64,000 nucleotides of DNA from Adiantum capillus-veneris (lineage: Eukaryota; Streptophyta; Polypodiopsida; Polypodiales; Pteridaceae). The position numbers and the translations under genes are program-made. Each line of letters begins with the position of its first letter. Within the stretch, counting starts at the first letter, position 1. The stretch spans positions 70,249,410 to 70,313,409 of the forward strand of contig CM043960.1 in assembly GCA_014529385.2 (NCBI GenBank). Direction: 5' to 3'. Of this stretch, positions 11,508 to 23,296 are shown piece by piece. Below the pieces are notes generated by a model, which was given only the letters and a program-made list of their open reading frames with translations, ran no database searches and had not been told where the DNA came from.

Positions 11508-12239
11508 ATGGCCGAGCAAGAGAAGCTCAAGATCGAGAAGTTCAAGAACTACCAACACTGGAAGATGCAGATTGAAGACTATCTCTACCAGAAGGACATT
11601 TATTTTTCACTAGGCTATCTTGCGAAGAAGCCCGCAACAATGCCAGATGAAGCATGGATTGTCCTTGACCGAAAGGCATTGGGAACAATCCGGTTAAGCT
11701 TGGCGTCAATGGTGGCCTTCAATGTTTCGGAGATGAAGACCATGGAGGACTTCAGGAAGTCACTTGATGGCCTCTACAAGAAACCATCGGCATCCAATAA
11801 GGTATTTCTCATGAAGCGCTTGTTCAATCTAAAGATGGCAGAGAACGGTTTAGTTGCAGAACACATAAATGATTTTAACGCCAACATAAGTCAACTTCAA
11901 TCGGTGAAAATAAATTTTGATGATGAATTACGAGCTCTCCCTATATCGTCTCTACCGAATAGTTGGGACAGCATTATGATGGTTGTAAGTAACTCTATCT
12001 TTGGCACAAATACTCTTAAGTTTGACGATGTTGTGGGTGTTCTCCTGAACAAGGAAATGTGAAGGAGAAGCACAGGAGAATCATCAAGTGTTGCACTATC
12101 AGTGGAAACAAGAGGAAGGCCTAAGAAGAGGTTCAAAAACCATAAGGGGCATGATCGCTCAAGGCGGAGAAAATCACGCACAAAGTCAGTTCTTAAATGT
12201 TGGAACTGCGGCAAGAAGGGTCACATCAAGAAAGATTGA
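11508..12239 (+). pseudogene. Copia-1 gag (UBN2-type) with broken zinc knuckle
   Basis: From the ATG at 11508 the frame gives a copia gag protein. It begins with an EKFKNYQHWKMQIEDYL block typical of the N-terminal copia gag domain and continues through a UBN2-like region to a stop at 12060-12062. Downstream, in another frame, a zinc knuckle is visible at 12198: CWNC, then GKKGH, then KKD. The expected final cysteine codon is a TGA stop at 12237-12239. The capsid and nucleocapsid parts are therefore separated by a frameshift and ended by a nonsense change. Gag would normally package element RNA in virus-like particles. Confidence 0.8.
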
Positions 12240-15200
12240 TGGTCCAAGAAGAAGAAGGAGTCGGAGTCTCAAGACAACAAGCCAACATCGAAGGCCAATG
12301 TGGTAGGTAAAGTAGAGCAAGATGCTCTGATTCTCTCATTAGACAATGTGTCTAATTCTTGGATAGTAGATCTGGGGCTTCATTCCATGCGACACCAGCA
12401 ACATTTCCAAGATTACACCAAAGGTAATTTTGGGTATGTATACTTGGGAGATGATGAAGCTTGTGAAATTGTTGGCAAAGGTACAGCTTGTGTCAAAACT
12501 GCTAACAAAAAATGAATGGAAGCTTAAACTGCTAACAAAAATGAATGGAAGCTTAAAGATGTTAAGCATGTTCCTTCTCTTTGCAAGAATTTGATCTCTA
12601 CAGGACAATTGGACGATGAAGGTCACAACATTGCATTCGGGAAAAAACGGTGGAAGATCTCAAAGGGATCTTTGGTGGTTTCCAAAGGAGAAAAGGTTGG
12701 TACACTTTACGTTTGTACTGTCATCTCGCAATCTTCAGCTTGTGCAACAACTACAAAAGTCGACAGTGCGGTGTGGCACTATCAGCTTGGGCATATGAGT
12801 GTCAAAGGAATGCAAATCCTTCAAACAAAGAAGCTTCTACCAGGTTTGAAAGAAGTAGACTTAGAGTTCTGTGAAGATTGTGTTTATGGTAAACAAAAGA
12901 GGTTAAAATTTCAAAAATTGGAAAATGAAAGAAAAAATTAAAAACTTGAGTTGGTTCATTCTGATGTTTGGGGTCACGCAAGTACACCATCACTTGGTGG
13001 CTCAGTGTACTATGTAACATTCATAGATGATGCAACTAGGAAAACATGGGTTTATGTAATGAAGAATAAATCCGATGTGTTTTCCATATTTCAAAGCTAG
13101 AAATCCTTTGTGGAGAATGAAACAGGTACCAAGGTTAAATGCCGACAATGGAGGTGAATATTGCAGCCAAGCTTTTAAAAGCTTTTGTGCTAGCAATATC
13201 ATTTGGAGGCAAAAGCCAACCCCAAGGACACCTCAACAAAATGGGATTTTGGAAAGGATGAACATGACAATCATGGAGCGAGCATGAAGCATGTGGCTAC
13301 ATGCAGGCCTACCGCTTGAGCTTTGGGCGGAAGCAGTAAGTACGTCTGTGTACTAAATCAACCAGTGATCCTCAACGGCATTGGATGGGGGAGTTCTAAA
13401 GGAGGCATGGACAGGTAAACCGGTGAACTATTCATTGCTTAAAGTGTTTGGGTGCGAGGCTTTCATGCACATAGATAGAAGCCTAAGGTCAAAGCTAGAT
13501 GCAAAGTCCAAAAAGTGTATCTTCATCGGCTATGGAGAAGGTGGCTTTGGGTATTTCCTATGGAATCTTGAAGATGGTAAAATCTTTAGGAGGGATGTAA
13601 TTTTTAGCGAACAAAATATGTACAAAGACTACTTGGAAAGAAAAAAAACAAAAGAAACAGGTGATGAGTACGTGGAGCTTGAGGACGGTGAAGACTCGAG
13701 GAGTGCAAACGGTGACAATGTACAACAACGTCAACCAAACGAGGAACCTCAACTTATCCTCCGAAGATCTACAAGAGCAAGTAGACCTCCACAAAGGTTT
13801 ATTTCTTCCTTCAACCATCTCTTGATCTTAGATTCTGGAGAGCCGGAATACGAGGAAGCTATGCAACATGAATCCAAAGAAGAATGAATAAAGAGCATGC
13901 AAGTGGAGATGGACTCATTACATCGCAATCAAACATGGGAGTTGGTTGAGTTGCCTAAAGGTAAGCGGCACTTCATAACAAATGGGTGTACAAGCTGAAG
14001 GAAGAAGAAGGTGGGAAGAAAAGGTACAACTCTAGGCTTGTGGTAAAAAGGTTTCTCAAAAGAAAGGTATTGTCTTCAATGAAATATTTTCTCATGTTGT
14101 AAAAATGAACTCAATTAGGCTTGTCTTAAGCCTTGTGGCTGCTCATGATTTAATCTCAAGCAAATGGATGTAAATACGGTGTTTTCTCACGGTGACTTAG
14201 AGGAGGAAATTTACATGCTTCAACCAAAGGGGTATGAAGTAAAAGGTAAGGAGAAAATGGTTTGTAGATTAAAGAAGATCTTGTATGGTTTGAGGCAAGC
14301 ATCAAGACAGTGGTACTTGAAGTTTGATCGATGGATGTTGGATCATGGATTCACAAGATGAAGCTCAGATCATTGCGTCTACACAAAGAATTTGGGAGAT
14401 GGGAAGTTCATCATCCTAATGTTCTATGTTGATTGCAAGTGCTAACATGCATGACATCAAAGATCTAAAAGAGGAGCTGTCTAAATCTTTTTCAATGAAA
14501 TATTTAGGTGCTACAAAGAGGATACTTGGTATGAAGATATCAAGGGACAGAACAAAGAAGACACTAAAGCTATCTCAAGAGGATTACATTAAGAAGGTAC
14601 TAGAAAGGTTTGCAATGCAAGATGCAAAATCTGTTTCTACACCTTTGGCTACTCACTTTAAACTAACCAAGGATATGTGAGAGGAGATATGCTATATGTA
14701 TAAAGTTCCATATGCTGCAACGGTAGGTTCTCTAATGTATGCTATGATCTAGACAAAGCTAGATATTGCACATGCAGTGGAGTTGTGAGTAGGTTCATGG
14801 ATAATCCACGTATAGAGAATTGGCAAGCTATGAAGTGGATACTTAGGTATCTAAAGGGGAAAACCACGAATGCTTTGTATTTTGGAGGCACTGACATTTT
14901 CTTACAAGGGTATGATGATGCAGATATGGCAGGTGACAAAGACACTCGAAGAAGCACTATTGGCTACATCTTTACAATTGGAGACACAGCAGTAAGTTGG
15001 ACTTCAAAGATACAAAAAGTGGTTTCACTTTCTACCACGGAAGCAGAACATGTAGCAATGACGGAGGCAAGCAAAAAGATTATGTGGCTTCATAGATTCT
15101 TAGAAGAGCTTGGATTCAAATAAGACAATTGTGTCTTATACAGTGATATCCAAAGCACTATCCATCTTGGAAAGAACTTAGCCTTTCATTCAAGGACAAA

Positions 15201-15350
15201 GAACATTGAGGTGAGATATCACTTCATATGCACTCTTTTGGAAGAGGGACAGCTAAAGCTAGGAAAGTTGCATACAAGTGAAAATCCTGCAGACATGTTT
15301 ATAAAGGTGGTCAACAAGGAGAAGTTGAGCTTTTTCTTATCTTAAATCGA
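12240..15350 (+). pseudogene. Copia-1 pol: protease, integrase, reverse transcriptase, RNase H
   Basis: The order is that of Ty1/copia. At 12358 there is an NSWIVD protease start in which the expected DSGA reads DLG and the frame shifts. A pre-integrase zinc region follows near 12775-12900 (WHYQLGHMS, then CEDCVYGKQ). Integrase core fragments with VHSDVWG and the NGILER block run to about 13290, then an LKVFGCEAF region. RT remnants at 14164-14430 contain LYGLRQASRQWYLKFD, with the YVD motif interrupted by a stop. RNase H at 14785-15123 has STTEAEHVAMTEA. At least ten stops or shifts are visible, so no enzyme can be made. Confidence 0.85.
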
Positions 15351-15424
15351 AATTCAAGGATAAAAAGCCAGGATGAAAATCAGTCACAAGTTTTGGTTTG
15401 GAGATCAGTCTCCAAGTGGGAGAT

Positions 15425-15813
15425 TGTTAAGTATGGAGCCTGATTTACCCCTTGTAATTTTCTATATTAAAAATGCACATTTGTAAGGCCCCCTTATGAG
15501 AAGAAGCCATCCTGCATGAAGAAAAATCACTCACCAAAAACCAAAATTTTCAAGCCTAGTCTCGAGAAAAGCTTGCGACTGGCTTCATTGGAATATTATG
15601 GTCGGACGGCGGCCAGAAAGTGGCCGACTGTTTGGTTGGTTGGCCGATGGCGATAGTAAATGGCCGGTGGTCGGTGGTCGAAAGTCGATGGTTGGTGGTT
15701 TTGGCCGAATTCAATGGCCAATGGCCGATTTCAAAGGCGGACTTTCCTTCTCAAGGACGGACACACATGGGCAAATTGGAGAGTCCATTTGGACTTGTTG
15801 ACACAAGGGCAGC
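15425..15813 (+). repeat. Copia-1 3' LTR, first piece
   Basis: Begins TGTTAAGTATGGAGCC behind the purine tract AGTGGGAGAT. It matches the 5' LTR with scattered substitutions up to GGGCAGC, where the next LTR element inserted. Confidence 0.88.
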
Positions 15814-15990
15814 TATAAGACCTAAGGTAGCTAAACATAGGATCCTCCTCCCTACCGCCCCTTATATAGGCCTAGCTCCTAGCTCTTGCCCTAAGCGGAT
15901 CCCCAGTCCGCACTGGTCAAGTCCAGGCCCTTGGCCTAGGTCCCTGACCCCCTAGGTTGGGCCTTGCCCCGTAGGACCCTTGTCCTGACA
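15814..15990 (-). repeat. 3' LTR of the LARD-like element
   Basis: A 177-bp LTR, nearly identical to 21473-21649, containing a TATATAA-like box (read on the minus strand near 15868). Confidence 0.88.
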
Positions 15991-16778
15991 TTACTCCCCC
16001 CTTAAGGAAGAGTTTTCGTCCTCGAAAACACAAGTAGTAATATCTTCTTGAGAATACTGATGTTTTCTTTATTGACGTCCCATACGTGAGCTAGTTGTCT
16101 GTATGACCGATAATTGGTGCAGTGAGGAGGTTCAATGAAACCAAGAGCAACATCTTGGTTTTCAATATTGTTGTCGTTTTGCAACCACTTGGGTTTAAAT
16201 GGTAACTCCATTTATAACTCACTTGAGTATTGTGAAGGAGTAACCACAACTACGAGTTGTCCAAAGGCATAACCAGTTTTCAGATCTTCTGAAGGTACTG
16301 GAATAATGCAAGGAAACCTTGGCGTAACTTTCCATGCAGTTGTGAGCCAGATTTCCTACTCGCCTGAGTATCTTGAAAAGTTCATAGATAGGGAGTGTCC
16401 TCTTGTTAGAATTCTGAATAGTTTGGAACAAAGAGAACTACATGTTCATCCCTAATGAATGTTACTTGCCAACATACTTTGTCAGCACACCTGGTAAGTC
16501 CTTGACGTATGAAAGTATTGACACAATCTCCAACCCCACCACAACAGGTGTTCAAAGTCGAAAACCGTACTTAAGCAAATTCTAGAATAAAGAGAAAATC
16601 ATCTATTCAGAAATGCGTTGTGCTAACGTATGCTCTTAGCAGATCCTTTAGCACAAGATTACTCTTTGTAATCTGCCTATCCCCTTGGATAACAGACAAT
16701 GCTGAGGTTTGTTTTCCTCATGGTTTATAGGCAGTCGTCCCAGATGACTGGTAAACGGGGAATCACAATAGTGTATAA

Positions 16779-16962
16779 CTTGTGTTTTCGAGGACGAAAA
16801 CTCTTCCTTAAGGGGGGAGTAATGTCAGGACAAGGGTCCTATGGGGCAAGGCCCATGGACCAGTGCGGACTGGGGATCCGCTTAGGGCAAGAGCTAGGAG
16901 CTAGGCCTATATAAGGGGCGGTAGGGAGGAGGATCCTATGTTTAGTTACCCTAGGTCTTATA
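16779..16962 (+). repeat. Inverted, internally deleted LTR plus polypurine tract inside the LARD-like element
   Basis: Plus-strand 16779-16822 repeats the pre-LTR segment found in inverse orientation at 15991-16034. It is followed by an LTR copy (TGTCAGGAC at 16823 to CTTATA at 16962) lacking about 37 bp relative to the terminal LTRs. With 15814-16034 it forms an inverted repeat with arms of about 185-220 bp around a 745-bp spacer. Confidence 0.85.
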
Positions 16963-19300
16963 TTCAAACGCCCAAACCGAGCCAGGACCTCTATTGGTGA
17001 TTAGTAGACCCAAAAGTAATCTCATAGAGATAGTGCACAAAGAGTGCAAAATGCTTCATAAGTAACAACCTGAGGAATATGCATGCCGTTCCAAATCAGC
17101 CTTTGCTAAACACTAGGGCCCATAACACCTAGTATGCATGCATTTAGCAAAAACTAACCCAAACCTGTATATCCATAATGATCCTTGCGAATACTTATGG
17201 CAAATGTGATGCGCCTAGCACGCATTAAAAGGAATGTAAATAGTTCTGAAAAGAAACTAAATACTTTTAGTTGCAATCTTTTGCAAGCCTTGCTGAAACG
17301 TCTGAATCACAATAGAAGGTGAAACATTGATCACTTCTAGGTACAGACAATGAAACTTTTTCATTAACAACTTATAGCCTTGCTATATGTATAAACAAAC
17401 ATCTGTAATGTTGTTTAGCAGTAGTTGTACCTTAACAAGTCATTCTAAGTATCCGACAATTTCTGGCCACGAAATTGCTCCAGATACGTCGTGCTAAAAA
17501 TGGTCTAGAAAATAGCTGTGATCAGCACCTAGGGACTTCGTCGTGACACATAATTGAAATAATGGCACCAGTGTCAGTCCAGAGACTCATATTCTCCACA
17601 TGTGGAATATGTCTTATGTAAGGATGTGTAAAAAAGAACATCCTTCAAGTACAAGATGTACTTGTGTGTGGAGGTAATTACAAACACTCTACGATGGGAG
17701 TGAGAGGGACCCTCATTAGCCTTGCTCCACACTGGCTAAACCGAACTCCTTGAGTTCCTAGACCATGTTGTATCCCATGTGACAACATGTGCCAAATTGA
17801 ACCCTACAAGTAGGTTCGTAAAAGCATAAGGCAGAAAGATAGATTGGACACTTGACCCAAAATACTTTGTGCCGACATGCCCTTGGCATGGCTTTGTAAC
17901 ATTCAAGCGTACTTATACGTCTTGAAAAGCCGAGAAAAACATACTAAAAATGGAATAACACCAAATCAATAGATGCGTACCTGGAGATTTGAACGTAATG
18001 TTCACATACCCGTATTCAAATGGAGAGGAGCACGTCCCCTACTTGAAAAAACAAATAGCATTGCACTGGGAACCCTGAGTGTTTCCTTTGCAATCCAAGC
18101 CCATGGATCTACGTAGTCAAACCCCTTGGTAAGACGCCTTGTAGAAACTGCTCAACTAGCAGATTATGGTAACCAACATAGTCAACCGTGTACAGAATGA
18201 TTGGAGTCAACTTGAAAAGTGTGTTCGGTCGCTACCGCGTGGTAGAGTGCGAAAGTCTTTTCTTGAAAGTATAATTGGGAGAGATCAACTATGATCCTCA
18301 ATGTAGACCAAACTGTGATCCTTAATGCCTATGGGGTGATGTAACAATCACCCGCCGGGTTTTACCCCAAAACAGTGGTACCGTGACCATAAAGCATCAT
18401 AACAACCTGAGGCTATAGAATGCTATAGACAAGATGCCTTGACCTTGATCTCCAGACTAGGACTACCTACAAGAGAGTGGTAAGTCGTATAGATTGTTTA
18501 CACATAAAAACAATCTTAATGAAGAGTGGTACTCGCCTTGAACTATCGTATAGAAAAAGGACAATATCTCTGAGGCATTGAGAAGAGAAACACCTCACAA
18601 GAGACTCGTATCCAAGTGACGTACCACAGTGTAACTCCTAGTAAAAACTATGGTAAAAGAACCACCAAGAGAAAGTGTCATCCATCTGCTCAAACTGATC
18701 CTCATGCCTTGCATGTAAGGAAAAAACACCTCAAGTGTATATTACACTTGCAACTTGGTAGACATTCTTTAAATCCCAACACTGTAGTGAAACAACTAGA
18801 TGTTCACAAGAGAAGTTCATGGCTCCTAGCCTAGCTTGAAGTCGGACAAGCCTTGCTTACCAAATCCAAGTTGTGTCTTGCACAAGTCAAGAGATAACAA
18901 CAACTCAAGCAGCTCTAGTGTTGCATCTTACAACTCCCCACATGCCTTAGATGTGGTGCATACATAGCATACAAATTTGGCTTGATGAGAGGTTATCTCG
19001 AAGACAAGAGAGTTGAACACAACTCTTTTTTTTTCCCACACAAAGGAGAAAGAGTGTCTCACCAAAGTATTAAAAAGTCTCAATGGAACAACCACTGGAA
19101 TTATGCCGAGGCCACCTAATAAAAAATGTAACCTATCACGTGAGTTCAACAGAAGGGTATTTAAAGTTCTTGAAACTTACAGAAATATATATACAGAAGG
19201 GTATTATTTTTTCAAATTTGAAAAAAACTTACAGATTTTACAAGAAAAGGGTACATTATATTCCTAACAAAATCCATAGATAAGGGGTTTTACAAACATG

Positions 19301-19352
19301 TCTTGAACGCAGGTGATATGGTAGTTTTTACACATAGTGAACCCCCCTAGCT
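19301..19352 (-). repeat. Terminal-repeat-like end (second locus)
   Basis: Minus strand reads CTAGGGGGGTTCACTATGTG, then TAAAAAC, a pyrimidine-rich gap and CCATATCACCTG. It closely parallels 4551-4591. Confidence 0.45.
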
Positions 19353-21352
19353 TGCATATTCCCTGTTGAAATCTCTAACACATGCTTGTAGCAATGTGTC
19401 ATGTAGCTCTGGAGCAAGTAAACCATAATAGATGTAATCACAGGCGAGATAGCATCTTCATGCATTAAAAAAGATATACCCTTACTCAACATACGAGGTC
19501 ATGCCCAATTCATAGAGTATGCCTTGTCATGCGAGTAGGAGGGATACCAATTCATGCAAGCAAGAAAATCCCAAGCAACATGTTACATACGATGGTCTAC
19601 TAGTACTCCACTAGAGCATACACCTTGTGTGACCACTCTACCCACCTTGTGACGTAGAGTATGCTTTAATTCATAGGTTATGTCTTGTAGATACAAACAG
19701 AACATACTGTACATGCCAGAAACTACTTGTAGTCTTCATAAGACCTCGCAACTGGGAGTGTTCAGATGTGCACAAAGACATGGCATCCATGACAATAAGT
19801 TCAAAGTACTCCGGATAGATAAAAGAACGTAAGCTGCTCACAAACTTCGTATACTGTGCAATCAGCTCATACACCTCTTGTGTATGACTCCGATTTGATA
19901 ACTTAGAAGCATACCATGACATGAAAGCCATTACTTCCTAACCATCATATACATATAGAATAAAGATGGATAGGTGCTAGTATGATAGTGTCAAGAACTA
20001 GGTGACTTTACCATGAGCAACGACCATCATTGCACCATAAGTGACTACAAGTGCTTCAAAATAACATGCCGTGCATTCTTGAATCTCCTTGAGAGAGCTT
20101 GTCATATCGACTCAAGCAACATAAAAATATGTTTGTAATCCTTGTAGGATAATGTATTCCGTAGATGTGATGCCGTATGAAAGTTGCAGACATAGACTCA
20201 TTGCCTAGTGGCATGTAGACAAGCTATTGTTACCTGTCTTACATGGTGCCCTACGTGCTCACCGTCTAGGTCGCATCATCATAAAATAGTGGTATGTACT
20301 CCAAGATCAAAGTAAGTGCATAACATGTCGTACATGTCAGCAACTATATCATGAAAGGGTATGTTGTACAGACTATTGTTTATATATCTTAAAAAACATG
20401 ATTTACTGAAACAAGAAGCCGTGCTTGATGTGGGCATGCAACTAATAATTGGCCCTTGCCAATAATGTAGGGCAACAATATGGGAATGCTTCAAATAACT
20501 GGCACAAGTTGTGCATGCTTGGAGTGCTTGATGCTTGCTTGGAGTGCTTGATGTGTGCTCACTTCTGTTGCATGATATAACTATGCAGCATTCGAAACAT
20601 TGACCAATCAAACAGAAAATCTATGCATACCTTGTTAATCATGCGACTCGACTTGCCGTGCCATCGAAGTTTTACATGATACATGAGCATGCATGCTAAA
20701 ATTTTAATCTCCGTGCAGATGTTCCCTGCCGCTGAGTCTCGAGCGGTGCTGATGGATACCACTGTGTTGGGGCTGTGGAACTGGAGGAAGATGCCGCCAA
20801 AAACCCCCAAAACCAGGTCGAGTTTGCATGTCGACCCGCTGTGTATTGTCTTTCTTGCCGATGTGCAACGAAGCTTGTACGAGGTGCATACATGCCGTTC
20901 TTTGCCCATGGTGGTCAACCCGGGCATGCTTTACTTGAGGCAGCCCCCTTGGGTGAGACAGCCCCCTTGTGTGGAAAAACATAATGAAAAAACAAGAATA
21001 AAAACTCACCTTGGCTATGGCAGTAGCGTCTGCTGTGCAGGGAGCTAAATCCATCCACCCTCGCGCTACGGTGGGTTTCTTGACCCGCTCCAGAAACGAG
21101 AAACCATATTGGCTGCCTGGCAAATCCATCAAGCCCAAGATGGAGCAATTTCGTGCAAGTCAAAATCTGGCCTTGTCTGTGTGCAAGAGTTGCTTCCCGC
21201 GGTCACAACTCAGCCGAAACCCGCCATTCATGAGGTCGATTCCACTGCCTGCTTGTCGGGCCTTGCCGACAAGGAGTCGGGCCATGCCTTCCTCACCTGT
21301 GAAGCAGTCCCTCCCACGGCCTGAGCGCCCTTGAGAGGCCATGCTGAAGTCG

Positions 21353-21355
<3 letters not shown>

Positions 21356-21405
<50 letters not shown>
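21356..21405. repeat. (GA)n microsatellite in the LARD-like leader
   Basis: About 25 GA units, about 50 bp inside the primer-binding site. Confidence 0.97.
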
Positions 21406-21408
<3 letters not shown>

Positions 21409-21459
21409 AAAGAGAGAGAGAACCCTTTCCCCTCCTCCATGGCTCTTCCCTCCCCCTGA

Positions 21460-21471
21460 GCTCTGATACCA
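21460..21471 (-). other. Primer-binding site of the LARD-like element
   Basis: Minus-strand TGGTATCAGAGC, an exact tRNA-iMet-type site, one base from the LTR edge. Confidence 0.9.
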
Positions 21472-21472
21472 A

Positions 21473-21649
21473 TATAAGACCTAGGGTAACTAAACATAGG
21501 ATCCTCCTCCCTACCGCCCCTTATATAGGACTAGCTCCTAGCTCTTGCCCTAAGCGGATCCCCAGTCCGCACTGGTCCAGTCCAAGCCCTTGGCCTAGGT
21601 CCCTGACCCCCTAGGTTGGGCCTTGCTCCGTAGGACCCTTGTCCTGACA
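21473..21649 (-). repeat. 5' LTR of the LARD-like element
   Basis: 177 bp; see the partner at 15814-15990. Confidence 0.88.
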
Positions 21650-21654
21650 GCAGC

Positions 21655-21902
21655 TACACACGGCTGCCTCTCATGAGAGAGGGCAACCCTTTTGGCCTAT
21701 AAAAAGAGGCCATTCCTACACACATTTTGGAGTGTTAAGTTGAAGCAACAAGGTGGGTGTGAGGTGGTGGGAGTGAAAGAAGGCATGAGCTCTATCAAGG
21801 GTATAATCCCTTTGTAACCTACTTCCTGTTTGAAGTACTAAAGCCATTAAGTGGCTGCTTTCTCGTGGATGTAGCCCACATTGGGTGAACCACGTATATC
21901 GT

Positions 21903-21954
<52 letters not shown>
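21655..21954 (+). repeat. Copia-1 3' LTR, second piece
   Basis: Continues the LTR exactly where the first piece stops (TACACACGGCTGCC onward). It ends in an expanded (TC)n tract (21904-21952) into which the DNA element inserted. Confidence 0.85.
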
Positions 21955-21955
<1 letters not shown>

Positions 21956-23251
21956 CCGGAGGATTCACTATTAGTAATGGGGGGATGTCACCTGCGTGCA
22001 TCCAAATTAGAGAAACCCCCCTATAGATGGTATCTTACATGCTGACCTACCCCCTACATACAGACAAGATATGGACATTCTCACAGTGAGCCATCCCTCC
22101 TCATGCGGATTTCGTATGGAATGTAATGACCCACTATTTGATGTATAGTAGTGACATGACAATTAAGAAGCACATGACATATAACCTCGTGATTGAGGTC
22201 CTGAGCTCGATATTGACTAGGTGCATGAGTGTGAGCCTTGAGAATTTTGCTTAAACAAAAAGACCTAGCTGAAAAGGAAGAGGACTGTGATAGATTGCAC
22301 CCAATTGAGTGTGGAAAGACCCCCTACTAGGAAAGAAAAGGCATATCTTCAAGATTAAAAGACTTTTCTTTGGTCTTAGTGAGGATGAAAAAACAAATCA
22401 TTAACAAACTACAACTTCTTTGGAGTAGAGATGAAAACAAGTCCACCATTACTATTTAGCAAACTGATTGGACGCTAGTGAGCCACGTGCGCCAACCAAA
22501 GATTCCTTACTATTCTTGTGCAAAGCTTCTCGCACAGTAGCAAGCGTCTTGTTGGCCTACCATGGATAGTGCTTATCCTATAGTAATCTGGCTTGTTCTA
22601 TCTAAGGCTGTGAAGCAAGGAGCTTATGACACCTTCTCAATCTATCCACCTCCTTGTCCTTACCCCCATAGTAGCATCTTCTTCACTCTCTTTATCCTCG
22701 TTGTGATACATTTTAACTTGGACTTTTGTTCTGCAAACAAATGAGGGGGACATATTCGCTCCATAACACAAAGATCAGAAGCTTCGGCCTAGCTAGTGGT
22801 AGGATGACCATGTGACAACTGGAGGCAAGTGCAGCGAAGGAGATAGTGGACAAGATGAAAAGCATACCAAGCACGGAGGCGGGAATCCCTACTACTTTAT
22901 ATGGCCTCAAGCTACTCTCTATATAATCTAGCTCCTTGCAGCACTTCGATCATGCAGACACCTTGACACCTGTCAAAGCTGATCATGGCAGAGAACATCA
23001 GAATGGAAACTATAAACATCTCTCTCCCCCCTCCCCCCCTCTCTCTCCGTCAAAACAACCATTGTATTTATGGTGGCCCATGTAGTTGTATGTACCCCCC
23101 CCCCCCCCTCCCCCCCTCCATTATGTATATGGTATGAGTATGAAATAGTGAGGGGCTACCCCTATTTTACACGCTCATGGAAAAAATTGAAAACCCCCCC
23201 TCTTGTACACTCACATGGTATCGTATGGAAAAACATAGTGAATCCCCCGGG
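21955..23251. mobile_element. 1.3-kb non-autonomous terminal-inverted-repeat DNA element
   Basis: The left end CCCGGAGGATTCACTAT and the reverse complement of the right end CCCGGGGGATTCACTAT match at 16 of 17 bases. The flanking 8-mers TCTCTCAT and TCTCTTGT agree at 6 of 8. This could be a decayed 8-bp target duplication as in hAT elements, but the surrounding TC repeat makes that uncertain. No transposase ORF is inside; the frame at 22562-22744 has no recognisable domain. The Copia-1 LTR resumes directly after the right end, which confirms the boundaries. A C run sits at 23095-23118. Confidence 0.75.
23095..23118. repeat. Poly-C tract
   Basis: A run of 14 C, then T, then C6 and further C/T. 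Confidence 0.95.
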
Positions 23252-23296
23252 TCTCTTGTGTGTGAAAATTTCTTTCTCTCCATTAAGTAAGCTACT
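23252..23296 (+). repeat. Copia-1 3' LTR, third piece
   Basis: GAAAATTTCTTTCTCTCCATTAAGTAAGCTACT corresponds to 5' LTR positions around 11365-11401. Homology stops at 23296, so the terminal 45 bp or so are missing or diverged. Confidence 0.75.

Larger units (their letters stand above)
16963..21459. other. Interior of the LARD-like element, no recognised coding
   Basis: No frame longer than about 145 codons and no retroelement domain on either strand. It includes a terminal-repeat-like sequence at 19301-19352 and an (AG)n tract at 21356-21405. The GC-richer stretch 20700-21330, just inside the primer site, looks different from the rest and may be captured sequence. Confidence 0.5.
15814..21649 (-). 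mobile_element. Non-autonomous LTR retrotransposon (LARD-like) inserted in the Copia-1 LTR
   Basis: Flanked by the 5-bp duplication GCAGC (15809-15813 and 21650-21654). Terminal direct repeats of 177 bp lie at 15814-15990 and 21473-21649 and differ at about six positions. On the minus strand each LTR starts TGTCAGGACAAGG. The primer site TGGTATCAGAGC lies directly after the 5' LTR (plus 21460-21471). The polypurine tract AAGGGGGGAGTAA lies directly before the 3' LTR (plus 15991-16003). The purine tract plus TGTCAGGAC start is typical of Ty3/gypsy elements. The 5.5-kb interior has no gag, protease, RT or integrase that I can recognise, so it must have been mobilised in trans. Confidence 0.88.
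10718..23296 (+). mobile_element. Copia-1: decayed Ty1/copia LTR retrotransposon interrupted by two later insertions
   Basis: The 5' LTR (10718-11434) starts TGTTAAGTATG and ends TAACA. It is followed by a tRNA-iMet-type primer site, gag, pol in copia order (protease, integrase, RT, RNase H), a purine tract (15412-15424) and the 3' LTR. The 3' LTR is in three pieces: 15425-15813, 21655-21954 and 23252-23296, separated by the LTR element at 15814-21649 and the DNA element at 21955-23251. The last 45 or so bases of the 3' LTR cannot be matched. Every ORF carries stops or frameshifts, so the copy is dead. The nesting shows it is older than both insertions. Confidence 0.9.

Noticed and set aside
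20559-20927. Real host gene inside the LARD-like element
   Set aside because: Only short fragments without a recognisable family; kept as a low-interest finding rather than a gene call.
21460-21471. tRNA genes suggested by TGGTATCAGAGC sequences
   Set aside because: Only the 12-base primer sites are present, always next to an LTR edge; no cloverleaf surrounds them.
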